Of a DNA stretch of 64,000 bases, positions 53,512-64,000 are shown one piece after another. The first letter of the stretch is position 1. Each line of letters opens with the position of its first letter. A program made the position numbers and the translations under genes. The notes beneath the pieces are model-generated. The model ran no database searches, was not told the origin of the DNA, and saw only the letters and a list, made by a program, of their open reading frames with translations. This stretch comes from Morella rubra (taxonomy: Eukaryota > Streptophyta > Magnoliopsida > Fagales > Myricaceae): assembly GCA_003952965.2 (NCBI GenBank), contig CM025854.1, positions 19,700,111 through 19,764,110 of the forward strand. The letters run 5' to 3'.

Positions 53512-56500
53512 ATGGCGAAATCACCAGAGGAAGAACACCCACAAAAAGTTTTTGGTTGGGCTGCCAGAGATTCTTCTGGGGTTCTTTCTCCCTTCCATTT
53601 CTCCAGAAGGCAAGTTCTTTTCCTCCCTTCTGGTTTGTTATTAGACTCTGCAGTTTCGCCTTCGCTTTCTTGTGAAGCGTTAAAAAGAAAAAAAGATGTT
53701 TTCATCAGGGCTTTTAGTACCCTGAAATGCTTCGATCATTCATAGCTCTATTAGCCATTTAGCCATCTTTGTACTACGTAGGTGACATGTTATTGTGTGG
53801 CTCTGTATTTGCGTTTGTGTATATTATTCTGCATGCCTTTCGCCTTTGATTTGTCAAAAGAAAAGGTTCGTTGAATACGACAATGTATTTACCTTGTCAT
53901 TGAAATAATGGGTTACGCGATATTTCAGGGCTGAGGTTCGAAGTTTTGTGCCTTCTAGCTGGTTCTCTGTTTATGGGAGCAGGATAGTAGTTGTATTTGC
54001 AGCTTCATTATAATCAAATCTGGTGCCAAACATAGGGTTTCATTGTTTTGAGGTGTGCTGCGGCATGCGGACCCTTCATGTTTGGAAATATAGTAAGAAC
54101 CAATATACTATGATTCTATGAAGCATAAAGTTCAATTACGCGAATGCCCCTGTTTTGATGCAAATGACGAGAGCTCTTCTCTAAATGTACATGTGCACAA
54201 CGATTGTTCTTGTGGTGGGTAACCTGATACAGAAATTTAGATCACGACATTAATGTGTCTTCAGCAATTTTGTGGTGGATAATATAAGGTGGACTTTGTG
54301 CTAACGCTGGTATTTCTTTAAGCTGATGTTTTCGTCTTTTTTATTTACTCTCTTTTTCTATGCTGAGAGTTATATCACGACAGGGAAAATGGTGATGATG
54401 ATGTCACGGTAAAAGTACAGTACTGCGGGGTTTGCCACTCTGACTTGCATACCGTCAAGAACGATTGGGGGTTCACGAGGTATCCTGTTGTTCCCGGGTA
54501 CGTCTCTTATCTCACAACAATCCGCAAGATGCAATTTTGGGGGACGCATTTTGAGTAACTATCCAATATGATTGACTGTGGTGCAAAATTTTCTGATGTG
54601 ATGTATTAATAACACTTTTGATAGGGGCAATGGAGGTCAATTCAGGTTATTACGGAGATGTTTCCAATCAAAAGGTCTTAGATGATAAAAATGTTTAGCG
54701 GTTGTCTAAAAACTAAATTCAGTCAAGAGAGCAGGAAGAGATTTTAGCAAGTGAAGTCTCTAGGTGTTTTACAGTTGACTGATTATGGAATAATTTTGTA
54801 CTTCTAGAATGTGGTGAACCTCTTTCTTCATTTTCTTTTTGTTTTATTTAAAGACCAATATTTCTATGAAAAGATCTTGTGAGATGAAAATATTTGACGA
54901 ACATGATGGTGTCTAATGATGCACTTTATTGGAGTTTAATCTGTGTTTATAGTTTTTGCTCCTTTTAATGTGACACACCTTCATCAGATCCTTCAGGATA
55001 GCTGGTAAGAAATTATTGGTATGCTCTAGTCAATAGTGTCTTCCATTCAGTGTTATGTCATATAATTATAACTCAAACACCAAAGCTCTACGAGGTTGTG
55101 TTTATGAAATTCTTCTACAAAGTAGAATCTTTTGTCAAGAATCCTTGATGTCTGTCAAAGTTGCTAAAGTCCTTCAAGCAGAGCGTACAGGACGTATGCC
55201 CTGGGCAACACACGTCCTGGCAAGCTGCCCAGGGCCAACACGATTGTATCCCCAATATAATGGGATTCTTGCCAGCTTAGCCTACTAGCATGCATCCACC
55301 AATCAAAAGAAGCAAGGCGTTTTAAGTAATGTGCTCACTGATCATATATCGACACACAAAAAGACTTCCTCACTTGTCTAGTTGTAATCTTCGTCTGTTT
55401 AGCAGTTAGCTCACATCGTATGACTGTCCAATGAAACATCATGTCAGCTTTGATCTTCAGTTTCTTTATTAATCATTGAAGTCTTGCACGAATCGGCTTC
55501 AATTCTTTTCGATTCATTTTCATCTCCAAATAACTGGAATCCGAACACCTGAATATGTTTTCCCCTGCTTTTTTACGAAGCCAGTCATGGTGGAGAACCT
55601 ACATAGATAGTCTTTGTGATTGGTATTTTGCAGGCATGAAATTGTTGGTGTTGTTACCAAAACTGGGAAGAATGTGAACAAATTCAAAGTGGGTGACAGA
55701 GTTGGAATTGGAGTCCTAGTTGGTTCGTGCAAGACATGTGAGAGTTGCCAACAGGACTTGGAGAATTACTGTCCTCGAATGATATTTACATATAACGCCC
55801 GTTACCATGATGGGACAAGAACTTATGGCGGTTATTCTGATATGATGATTGTGGAGGAGCGCTATGTGCTGCGTTTTCCTGATAAATTACCCTCTGATGC
55901 TGGTGCTCCCCTGCTGTGTGCTGGGATCACCATATACAGCCCTATGAAATATTATGGAATGACTGAGCCTGGCAAGCATTTGGGTGTCTCAGGACTTGGT
56001 GGGCTTGGTCATGTTGCTGTGAAGTTTGGTAAGGCCTTTGGGTTGAAAGTTACTGTCATTAGTACCTCCCCAAGGAAGGAGGAAGAGGCGATCGACAAAC
56101 TTGGGGCTGATTCTTTTCTTGTTTCTAGTGACCCTGCGAAAATGAAGGTGCACAATAATTACTTTCGAAAGAGTAAATGAAATAAACTCTTTGGGTTATT
56201 TTAAGTTGCGATTCAGGTAGCGCTGACCTGTTTGAAGGTGGTGATTGATCCCAGGTTTCAATTATTTGGATTGAATCGATGATATAGCTTAAGACATCTT
56301 TTGAATCTGTCTGCAAATTGATGTAATAATGATGATCTTATTGCACCACACAAATTAGTGTTTGAAAACTGAGTTGCATGGAATCCAAATTTCCTAAAAT
56401 ATGCTGTTATTGTGTGCTTCTGCTTTGCAGGCAGCTATGGGTACTATGGATTACATCATTGATACGGTGTCTGCAGTTCACCCTCTGGCTCCACTTCTTG

Positions 56501-56927
56501 GTCTACTGAAGCTGAATGGGAAGCTGATTATGCTGGGTTTGCCCGAGAAGCCACTAGAGCTGCCCATCTTTCCTTTAGTTTTTGGTAAGGCATGCCAGGC
56601 CCTCATCGCAAAGCACTAATGAGAATAGCAAACCCTCTTTTGAGGCGTTCTCTATTTGGTAGTTAGTAACCATGAAATTACCACGGCACATGGAGTTCAA
56701 TATATCCTAACCAGGTTGTGCTTACAGGGCGCAAACTTGTTGGAGGAAGTGATGTAGGAGGGATGAAAGAGACGCAGGAGATGCTAGACTTCTGTGCAGA
56801 GCACGGTATTACTGCTGACATTGAGCTAATCAGAATGGAAGAGATCAACACAGCCATGGAAAGGCTTGCTAAATCTGATGTGAGGTACCGATTTGTTATT
56901 GACATGGCAAACTCTGTGTCACAGTAG
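53512..56927 (+). CDS. Cinnamyl-alcohol-dehydrogenase family enzyme (ELI3/mannitol dehydrogenase-like)
   Basis: Exons: 53512-53609, 54384-54497, 55634-56147, 56431-56584, 56728-56927; 359 residues, typical for the family. It is a zinc- and NADP(H)-dependent medium-chain dehydrogenase that interconverts alcohols and aldehydes. Catalytic zinc ligands are C50 (CGVCHSD), H72-E73 (PGHEIVG) and C166 (PLLCAGIT). Structural zinc cysteines are C103, C106, C109 and C117 ([11 protein letters not shown]). The Rossmann motif GLGGLG lies at 191-196. Sequence features such as [16 protein letters not shown] and [13 protein letters not shown] place it with the ELI3/'probable mannitol dehydrogenase' branch more than with the main lignin CADs. 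Substrate is not decided by sequence. Intron 1 uses a GC donor (AAG|GCAAGT). Intron 2 (1136 bp) contains short inverted repeats near 55189-55235. Confidence 0.93.
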
Positions 56928-58387
56928 CTTACTCGATACACCTTGGCTGCTGGCCCCAGTTGAACTGAGTCATCCATATCAGAATAAGTTCAGAATGTAT
57001 TAACTTGTCTATGCAACATTAAGGAGAGTGTCTATGCAACATTAAGGAGAGTCTTGTTGTCTTGTGGACACATAGTGGTGTCTTCTATGGTTAAATGGAG
57101 AACATTTCCTTTTTCGTTATGGCTTTCTCTATCCAATATGGCATCCATTCGACCCATTGCTATTGAAGTTCATGATACGGTGTCCATCCACTACACAATT
57201 GATTTATTTCCATGAATATGGTGTACTCCTTATCATAATATACTTATAGGAAATAGATTTAGACACATTCATCAACAATATTATATGATGTTCCAGCTTT
57301 TTCAAGTAAATAGTATATGTATATACTTTACCCTCCCATATAATATAGCACAATAATTATTAGCGTACGATTTCTTCTTTTTCTTTTGAGGTTGTCTATT
57401 ATTAGGTATTTTTTGTATCGTCTATATTTCCTTCTCACCATCTCACGTAGGCTAATCTACATATCCATGGTATGCTTGTAAAGCTATCTATTGAATTAGA
57501 CTCAAACCACTTAATTCCGGCTTCATATATGAATATCCATAGTATGCTTGTAAAGCTATCTATTGAAGTAGACTCAAACCACTTAATTCCGGCTCCATAT
57601 ATGATTCATTCTGTAACCAAGAGATAGATATGGGTCGCACAGGTTATCTTGATCAATGGCCTCATATCAAGGGTCGGAACCCCCTGGTGTAGTGGCTCTG
57701 TAATCAAGGGTCGGAACCCCCTGATGTAGTGACTCTGTAATGACCTCTTTCTGTAATGAATGCAAGTAGTATGAGGTTTTAAATTTTTTTTTTTTTTTAA
57801 AAAAAAGGTGACGGGGAGAGTGAGGCAGCAGGTGACTTTGGAGATGTGGGTTGTGTGCTCTCTAATTTCCAGGGATTCTGCATGGTATTTAACAGTCTCA
57901 AAAAGAGATGATTGTAATTAGTTAATTATTTCTTGTCCTTTTGCCCGCTTGGCCTATTTGGAATTCAATGTCCCTTCACGGAAGCATAGAATGATATTCC
58001 GGCAAGGGTGGGTTGGTGGGTGGATCCCTTGCTGGGCTCCACGATATGCCCCACTTAAGTGACCCACCGCACAGCGGCACAGGCACCTCCAGCAAGGTGG
58101 ACAGGGCTTCGCCAATTGTTACCAGGGATGAATGTTATCTTCGCCTATAGGATCTCGCACTTTAGTTATGCCAGTCGATGGTTAATCATCAATGACGATC
58201 GAGTCCTTGGCAAATCGCGCAATGACGATGAGTTGCAAGCAGTTGAGCAACAAGTTTTGACCAAGTTTAGAGGGAAAAAAAAAAAAAAAAAGTAGTTTTG
58301 ACCAAGAAAGGTACGAATATTTGCCCTCGTCTGTATTCGACAGAAACCCGATACCTACCATTCTAATCATACTCCCAACCAAAATAC
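56928..58387. other. Intergenic region with short tandem repeats
   Basis: No gene is seen. A direct repeat CTATGCAACATTAAGGAGAG (x2) lies near 57010-57050. A ~71-bp unit is repeated twice at about 57466-57608 (ATGCTTGTAAAGCTATCTAT...), and a ~37-bp unit (ATCAAGGGTCGGAACCCCCT...) twice at about 57666-57740. A T-run/A-run sits near 57787. Confidence 0.7.
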
Positions 58388-58395
58388 TATAAAAA
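58388..58395 (+). promoter_or_regulatory. TATA box of the citrate-binding-protein-like gene
   Basis: TATAAAAA lies 80 bp before the ATG at 58468, a normal plant spacing. Confidence 0.6.
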
Positions 58396-58467
58396 AGACC
58401 AACACACCACCGTATTTTTCGCGTACGTTTTATCTGAACCCTTGATATCTTCCATTTTCCTGCAAAA

Positions 58468-59353
58468 ATGGCCTTGAGGGTTCGGTTAGCGCTTATGTCT
58501 TTGGGCCTCTTTTTCATCATAGGCCGAGCCTGTGCATCGAATACCACTGATCTCACAGAGGGGTTCATTTCCCTCCCACTCGACCAATCTAGTTTCGTCA
58601 TACAAAGCCCCTACAACGTCCCCCAATATCAGAGATACAGTTTAATCGACGAAGTTCACAGACTATGGGTGTACTCTACAGACAAGCCTCACACTCCTGC
58701 CAGCAAAACTAGCACTCGCACGGAGATCCGCATATATGTAAGCAAATATGAAAAAGCATCAAACTTATGGCTGAATTTTTACGTTAGATTGCATATTGTA
58801 CTAAAAATCTTATTGTTTTTTTCCCCATGGAGAAGACAAGAAAATATATAGAATGATGATTTAGTCAATGTTTCAGAAGTAAATTTTCTATGATCTGTTG
58901 TTATGGGCCAAATTTCTATGCAGTTGCCTCATATATATATATATATATATACATCTCCCTGATCAGTAATTCTCTAATCTCTTTCAGGGATATGACTATT
59001 CTTCTGGGGTTTGGCAATTCGAGGGATATGGGTACGTGCCACAGGGGAAATCAGGGGTGTGCATCATGCAAGTGTTTGGAGCAAGCCCTCATGCCACTAC
59101 CCTTATGCTTAGAGTATACAATGGTTCGCTCTATTACAATACTGGTCCAGTCCTAGTCCCCAACATCTACGACCGATGGTTCAAGTAAAATGTAATCCAT
59201 GATGTCGATGCCTCGAATGTGAAGGTCTACATCGATGACATTTTACAGCACGAGGCACCTAGCCGCGGGGGAGACTTGCATTACTTCAAATGGGGAGTCT
59301 ATGCACAGAATGATGATTCCTATTACATGGAGTCCCGCTGGAAGGGAATTTAA
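58468..59353 (+). pseudogene. Citrate-binding-protein-like gene (alginate-lyase-2 fold) with internal TAA
   Basis: Two exons, 58468-58737 and 58988-59353, form one frame of 211 codons plus stop, interrupted by TAA at 59186-59188 (codon 157) in the RWFK-x-NVIHD block. The family is the plant citrate-binding proteins, first known from Hevea lutoid membranes, with a jelly-roll like polysaccharide lyase family 7. A signal-peptide-like N-terminus (residues 1-23, LALMSLGLFFIIGRACA) is followed by FISLPLDQSSF. The fold signatures RTEIRI and YFKWGVYAQ are present. The lyase QIH motif reads QVF, so the catalytic His is missing, as expected for the non-enzymatic plant family. Apart from the stop, both splice sites and the C-terminus (MESRWKGI) look normal. 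It is either a very young pseudogene or a base-call error. Confidence 0.85.
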
Positions 59354-59983
59354 GTTCTTCAAATTATGTGATGGATCCTGCATTTTGGATTCTTGTGTTC
59401 ACGTGATTACAAGTCTTTTGTAATCTTTCATTTGGTTACAAGTCTTGTGTATGTTTTCTTATTTCTTTACCATTTGTGTCATGGAGTTTTGTCTTTTGTT
59501 ATCAATCTATATAGTTCCACTTACTGGAACACCGTTGATAGAATTTAAATAATATAATTTTTTTCTCAATAAAAATTTATGAAAAGTTGGTTGCATTAAG
59601 TCTACCAGTGGCCTAATTAAAATTTCGGAGATATTTATTCCAAAAAAAAAAATCGGAGATAAATATGTTTACTCCTTACGGTGACAAATGCAGCCGTCCA
59701 TGGCCAACCCAAGCTCTATTTCGGCCCAATGTCGGGGAGTGAAAAAAAAAAACACAAAATAGCACAGGAGTCAATAGATCAGGCTAGCGATCGCAGTCGT
59801 CTCAAATTTAAGAGATATTTGATAGTCATAATTGCACGTAATATTTTGATGGATGACGCTTGCTCCAAGCATCACTCACATATGTGACTTAAAACTCTCA
59901 GATAATAATTGCCCAAAACATTTCGTGGATATTATTTTTCTCTTATTAAGGATATCAAACTAAGGTAACATTAGGTAGTGGGA
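59354..59983. other. Intergenic, no gene seen
   Basis: AT-rich 3' flanks of two convergent genes. A plus-strand open frame of 68 codons near 59681 has no recognisable homology and I do not support it. Confidence 0.5.
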
Positions 59984-60409
59984 CTAGGGGATTGATTTCA
60001 TAGAAATGGTCTCTGCAACACCATCATCTGATGGTGGTGTTGGTGTAGGTGGCAGTAGTGTAAGCTGGTCCCCTTCGTCACCAGCGTCGCAATAGCCACG
60101 GAGAATATCACCTTCTTGTTCAGTGAACCCGAGGGTGCCAATCATGGCGGGCCAGCACTCATGCTCTACGATCCGGATGGCGCGGCAGCAGCTTGGGCCC
60201 AGATAGGCCTCTCCATTGAGGAAGAACATGACGACCTCGCCCGTGCAGGATTGGAGCTTGAACAAGGAATCCCAGCAGTTGGACAGGGCGTCCAACTGTA
60301 AGCGAGCAGCGAGTGTCGAGGCGGGGTTTAGTGTTCTTGCTGTGGCGCCTGTTGAGGTCACTGTCCATGCTAGGAGAAGTGTGACAAGAAGCTTGAAAAA
60401 GGAGGCCAT
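59984..60409 (-). CDS. EC1-like egg-cell-secreted protein (prolamin-like domain)
   Basis: Single-exon gene of 141 residues. The N-terminal signal peptide MASFFKLLVTLLLAWTVTSTG is followed by a prolamin-like domain with six cysteines at 45, 55, 74, 75, 85 and 107 in the EC1 pattern (CW...C...CC...C...C). SNCWDSLFKLQSC, FFLNGEAYLGPSCC, RAI and HECWPAMIGTLGFT are typical of the EGG CELL-SECRETED PROTEIN 1 / ECA1-gametogenesis family. In Arabidopsis these peptides are released by the egg cell and activate sperm during double fertilisation. The Pro-rich tail (PPTPTPPSDDG) also fits. The start is supported by the signal peptide and a TATA element 92 bp upstream. It has no introns, as usual for the family. 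Confidence 0.92.
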   Translation of the reverse strand: MASFFKLLVTLLLAWTVTSTGATARTLNPASTLAARLQLDALSNCWDSLFKLQSCTGEVVMFFLNGEAYLGPSCCRAIRIVEHECWPAMIGTLGFTEQEGDILRGYCDAGDEGDQLTLLPPTPTPPSDDGVAETISMKSIP

Positions 60410-60500
60410 GATGATGATGATGATCAGATTAGACAGATGAGGAGCTCTTCAGGGGTGCGAGAGGATGTGTTATGCCTCAGAAGGGTCAGGAATGGCTTTC

Positions 60501-60507
60501 TTATATA
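60501..60507 (-). promoter_or_regulatory. TATA box of the EC1-like gene
   Basis: TATATAA on the minus strand, about 92 bp before the ATG at 60409. Confidence 0.6.
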
Positions 60508-61798
60508 CACGAGAAGTTTGTGCGCAGGAAAGTCCAAAAGAATTGAACGGAGCATAAGTGGGGAGGCCAAGAGATAGAAGAGAACGGGAATTTTAACAGT
60601 CAAGCGGTTTGATCGAGTAGATGTAAAGTCCATCTACGCTTGTGTGCTCTGTGCCTGTTTATGTGACTGAAGAATGAAATTAATTAATCTAGTAATTATA
60701 CCGACGTGTAATTGCGTTTCAACTCCATGCATTCCCGTAGTACTGAAACCGCACAATAAATAATCGAGTTTATTAGAACCAATCTGGGAATTCCTCGATC
60801 AGTAACCAGGATGGTTAATTTGGATCATTGTCCACTACTTGCACGTTATAGTAAAACCACATTTGAGACCTTTGGTTCCATCAAATATATGTGGGATTCA
60901 TTACACTAATCTTTATGATTTTACATAACCTTTTGTATATGTGCTTCCCCCGTGCTAAGCCCACGACTGAGTACTCATGAAATTGCTCTTGAAACTTTTG
61001 CTCTATAAACCAAATTCACCTTTTTCCCTTAAAATTTAGAATAAATACGTACATTGAAGAGATACACGAATAAATACCAACCTTTTCTAAGACCAATATT
61101 TTAGCCCGAAAAGTGTTCTTTTTCTTTCTTTGTTAATGGAGTGCCCATAAAGTACTATTCACTAGCTAGCTAGCTAGCTAGCTATGTGCTTAGCAATATA
61201 ACAAATTATATAATGTACCGATTTCAAGCCGTTCTTCAAGTGTAAAACCTCTGACATGGATGGGAAAATCAATTCTTGCAACTGCATTTTTCAATAGGAA
61301 AGCAAAGACCAGGAATTTAAATATAGTCTTGGTTCTGATTATCATGGTACGCGCTTGCGAATTTGATAATTGTTCAGTTGAGGGAAAGCAAAGCGATGAA
61401 GAAAAGCCAAGGATCGATGAAGAGCCTTTTATAGGGGAGATGAGCTATAGAAGCAATTTCCAACAGAGAAACAACTGGGAGCTGATATGTACTGGCCAGT
61501 TATTATTTTTTTAATTAATCGTCTGAGCCAAATGAGTTGAGACAACATGACGAGTTCCCCTCAACTTGTTGGAGATCAAACAAGTTTTTTGGGAAGCCAA
61601 AGGTGAACGGCATTTGTTTACAATTAATTATATATATACATATATATTACGTCCAAAGTGGTGACACCATAAGAAAATGTGCAGAAAGACGTTTTGACCT
61701 TATAAGGTGAAAGCAACTCTATATCAGCTTAAGCTTAACCCCAAAAGTGAAAAAATGGCCGTATTTATAAATAAACATTATCATTGGTGGGCGACAAC
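60508..61798. other. Upstream region of EC1-like gene, no gene seen
   Basis: AT-rich. It holds a (GCTA)n-like run near 61162-61182 and an open frame of 84 codons at 61260-61514 that I do not recognise and leave out. Confidence 0.5.
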
Positions 61799-64000
61799 CA
61801 GTGGCGGAACCAGGATTAGAAGTCAACCATGGCGAACTTTTAAAGCGAAATGACTGAAATTTTTTTTCATACGTAATTATAAAAATTGTCTTAGAATTAC
61901 AATATCAAAAATTAAAGACTAAAAATATTAAAAATATTGAAATACACATATTGTACTATGACTGAGAGGGGGCAATTGGATCCTGCGTTTCTGCATTTTC
62001 TGAAAATGTTGCAAAATGACTTCGTTCTCTATAGTTTCAAAAATTTCCCACTCAATGTACACTATCATGCAATCATTCATCCAGTCATCTCCCATCCTAT
62101 TACGCAAATCAGTCTTGATAATCTTCATTGCAGAGAACACTCTCTCAACAGTTGCAGTTGCAACTGGTAAGACCAATGCTAACTCAATAAGCTGATAAAC
62201 TAGTGGATACAAAATATTCTTTCTGTTTCAACCATCTTCACAACAAGACCTCCAATATCTTGAAGCCCAGAAAAAGCATCATGCAATCTAACATCTCTAA
62301 TGTAGGTTTCAAGCTGATCTCTAAGAAACAACTTCTCAGTTGTTGAGAAATCTTCTGGATAAAACTCAGCAAGACGACATAACTTATCAAGATCAAATGT
62401 TGAGAATGAGTCCCTTGGATCAAGACATGCTATGCAAAGAAGTAACTCCGTACTTGCTTCTGTGAAACGATCATTCATCTCTTGAGTGATTAAATCAATA
62501 ACCTGGCAAAACACTTCCACACGAAAATAATGCAAATAAGTAATTGTTTGCCCTCCACGTCTCGAACGACCGCGAGTTGGTATAATATCTTCCATATTGG
62601 GCACATTGATAGAATTATTCAGAAAAAATATTTTGACTTGTTCCAAAAATTCATCCCATTCTATCTCCCTCAACTCCTGCAACCGTTCCCTTACAACTTT
62701 AACCAAACTCACAGCATTAACAATATCTTGATCCTTTCGCTGTAAAGCTTGTGACAATGCATTTGTAATTCCCATTATCTTCCTTAACAAATGCATAGTA
62801 AATACAAATTCATAGCTTTGCATCTTGTCCATCAAGCTCCTAGCCATGGCTCTTTGATTTGGGCAAGTACCATCCTCATATATGTTTTCAAAAACGTCCA
62901 ACACTGCTGACCACATAGCAAAGAGACACGTTATTGTGGTGTAGTATGAACCCCAACGCGTGTCACCTACAATGTTATGAGAATCTAAAACCAATAAACA
63001 AAGAAAGGAAAAATGAATGGTCTAAAATATTGTAATGAGATATAATAATTAACGAGTATCACCTGGTCGTACAAGACTGGTTTCTTGATTTTTGCCCCTT
63101 CCACTAGAAATCTCTCCATTTTCCAACCTCTCCACTATCTTCTCATGTTGACTTTGCCGAAGATTATCTTTTCTTTTACAAGAAGCTCCGACCATAGTCA
63201 CAATCAAAGAAGTGTAATTAAAAAAATCACCAACTTGAAAGTTATTCTTTGCAATAGCCACAACTACCAGTTGAAGTTGATGAGCAAAACAATGGATATA
63301 GGTAGCAGAAGGATTATCCCTCAAAATGAGATACTTCAACCCATTGAACTCGCCTCGCATGTTTGATGCCCCATCATACCCTTGACCTCTCAATTTGGAT
63401 ATTGACAATCCATGGCTTGCAAACAATTTGTCTATAGCATTTTCAAAGATTGAGAGCAAGTATCAGGAACATGTTCCACACCAAGAAACCTTTCAATCAC
63501 CTGTCCATGTCTGTTCACATATCTCAAAACCACTGCTATTTGCTCCTTCACTGAATTATCTCGAGACTCATCAACCATAAGAGAAAAAAAACTGTCTCCA
63601 ATATCCTTAATAATGGCAATTGTGGTCTCCGCTGCACAAGCATTCACCAATTCTTTCTGAGTTTTTGGAGAAGTCGTTTGGTTGTTTCCAGGAGCATTAC
63701 TCTTAATTGTCTTAGCAACCTTTTCATCATGCTTACTATACCATTCCAAAAGTTCAAGAAAATTGTCATTCCTCAATGAACCCTCGGACTCGTCATGACC
63801 ACGAAAAGTCAATCTTGCATCAAAAGAAACCGAATGCATTCTAAAACCGCTGTTAAACGAATGCGATAAGCATTCTCTATATCATGCCCCTGTGCATATA
63901 ACGCATGCGACACACTTTGTCGCTGATTTTGAAATGCTTCACATTGCATTCTAGCTTCATTGTGAGCACTATCATGTGCCCCAACATGCTCACCAAAAAC
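61799..64000 (-). mobile_element. hAT transposon of the TTF/ZMYM1 type, continuing past the window
   Basis: The 3' terminus CAGTGGCGGAACCAGGATT at 61799 is a common plant hAT end and resembles the terminus at 38231. The transposase remains at 61928-64000 run towards it on the minus strand. The other terminus lies beyond base 64000, so the target duplication cannot be checked. Confidence 0.75.
61928..64000 (-). pseudogene. Decayed TTF/ZMYM1-type hAT transposase
   Basis: The minus-strand reading gives, in order: the VGAHDSAHNEA region near 63960; LTFRGHDESEGS; FFSLMVDESRDNSVKEQI (catalytic-core start); LSISKLRGQGYDGASNMRGE; HCFAHQLQLVVVA; GDTRWGSYY; CIACLDPRDSFSTFD; and the dimerisation tail ALVLPVATATVERVFSAMKI. 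An intron (62967-63062, CCAG|GTGATA to GTAG|GTGAC) joins RP to GDTRWG. Frame shifts occur near 63815, 63455 (in an A-run) and 62215. The N-terminal TTF zinc finger is outside the window. With at least three frame breaks it is inactive. Domesticated ZMYM1-like genes keep an open frame, which argues against a host gene. Confidence 0.85.

Noticed and set aside
55055..55288. 77-residue frame inside CAD intron 2
   Set aside because: It lies wholly in an intron, overlaps the inverted-repeat patch and has no homology I recognise.
58468..59353. Xyloglucan endotransglucosylase/hydrolase for the two-exon gene
   Set aside because: No DEIDFEFLG active site. RTEIRI, QVF and YFKWGVYAQ fit the citrate-binding/alginate-lyase-2 fold instead.
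61260..61514. 84-residue plus-strand frame with a hydrophobic segment
   Set aside because: No recognised family, no TATA or splice context, AT-rich surroundings.

Overview
This is nuclear DNA of a flowering plant, most likely a eudicot. Evidence: GT-AG introns, A/T-rich intergenic DNA, hAT, Copia, Mutator-like and non-LTR transposon remains, and plant-only gene families (MO2-like FAD monooxygenase, CAD/ELI3 dehydrogenase, citrate-binding protein, EC1 egg-cell peptide). No bacterial operon, tRNA, rRNA or CRISPR array was seen. Species cannot be named from sequence alone.

Layout. 1-4478: 3' part of a hAT transposon with a nearly complete transposase. 4479-46906: a tandem array of FAD-monooxygenase genes inside repeatedly duplicated DNA. 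In order: an exon-3 relic (6424-6572); gene A (8419-11126, intact); gene B (21391-28727, every exon intact but exon 3 split by a young Copia element); gene D (31696-33817, C-terminal frameshift); gene C (38211-41371, only its two ends remain, separated by transposon debris); gene E (44683-46745, intact). Exons 1-4 are 218, 63, 178 and 229 bp in A, B, D and E. B+D and C+E are two copies of one segmental duplication, which shares a solo LTR with the same TSD.

The array holds nested insertions datable by order. These are a gag-only LTR retrotransposon (13311-18475) inside a non-autonomous element with an 8-bp TSD (12130-18595), a second uninterrupted copy of that element (34488-35535), and an empty site (5537-5544). 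There is also a Mutator-type foldback (41557-42034), an 88-bp foldback (43725-43812) and a poly(A) retroposon (4705-5413).

46907-53511 is gene-poor, with MITEs and an AT microsatellite. 53512-56927: CAD/mannitol-dehydrogenase-like gene with a GC-AG first intron. 58468-59353: citrate-binding-protein-like gene broken by one in-frame TAA. 60409-59984 (minus): EC1-type secreted six-cysteine protein. 61799-64000 (minus): decayed TTF/ZMYM1-type hAT transposase running off the window.

The monooxygenases are paralogues of one enzyme type and do not form a pathway with the right-hand genes. Only A and E can make normal full-length protein as they stand. I found no convincing new molecular system; the most informative content is the layered record of duplication, insertion and gene loss in the monooxygenase array.
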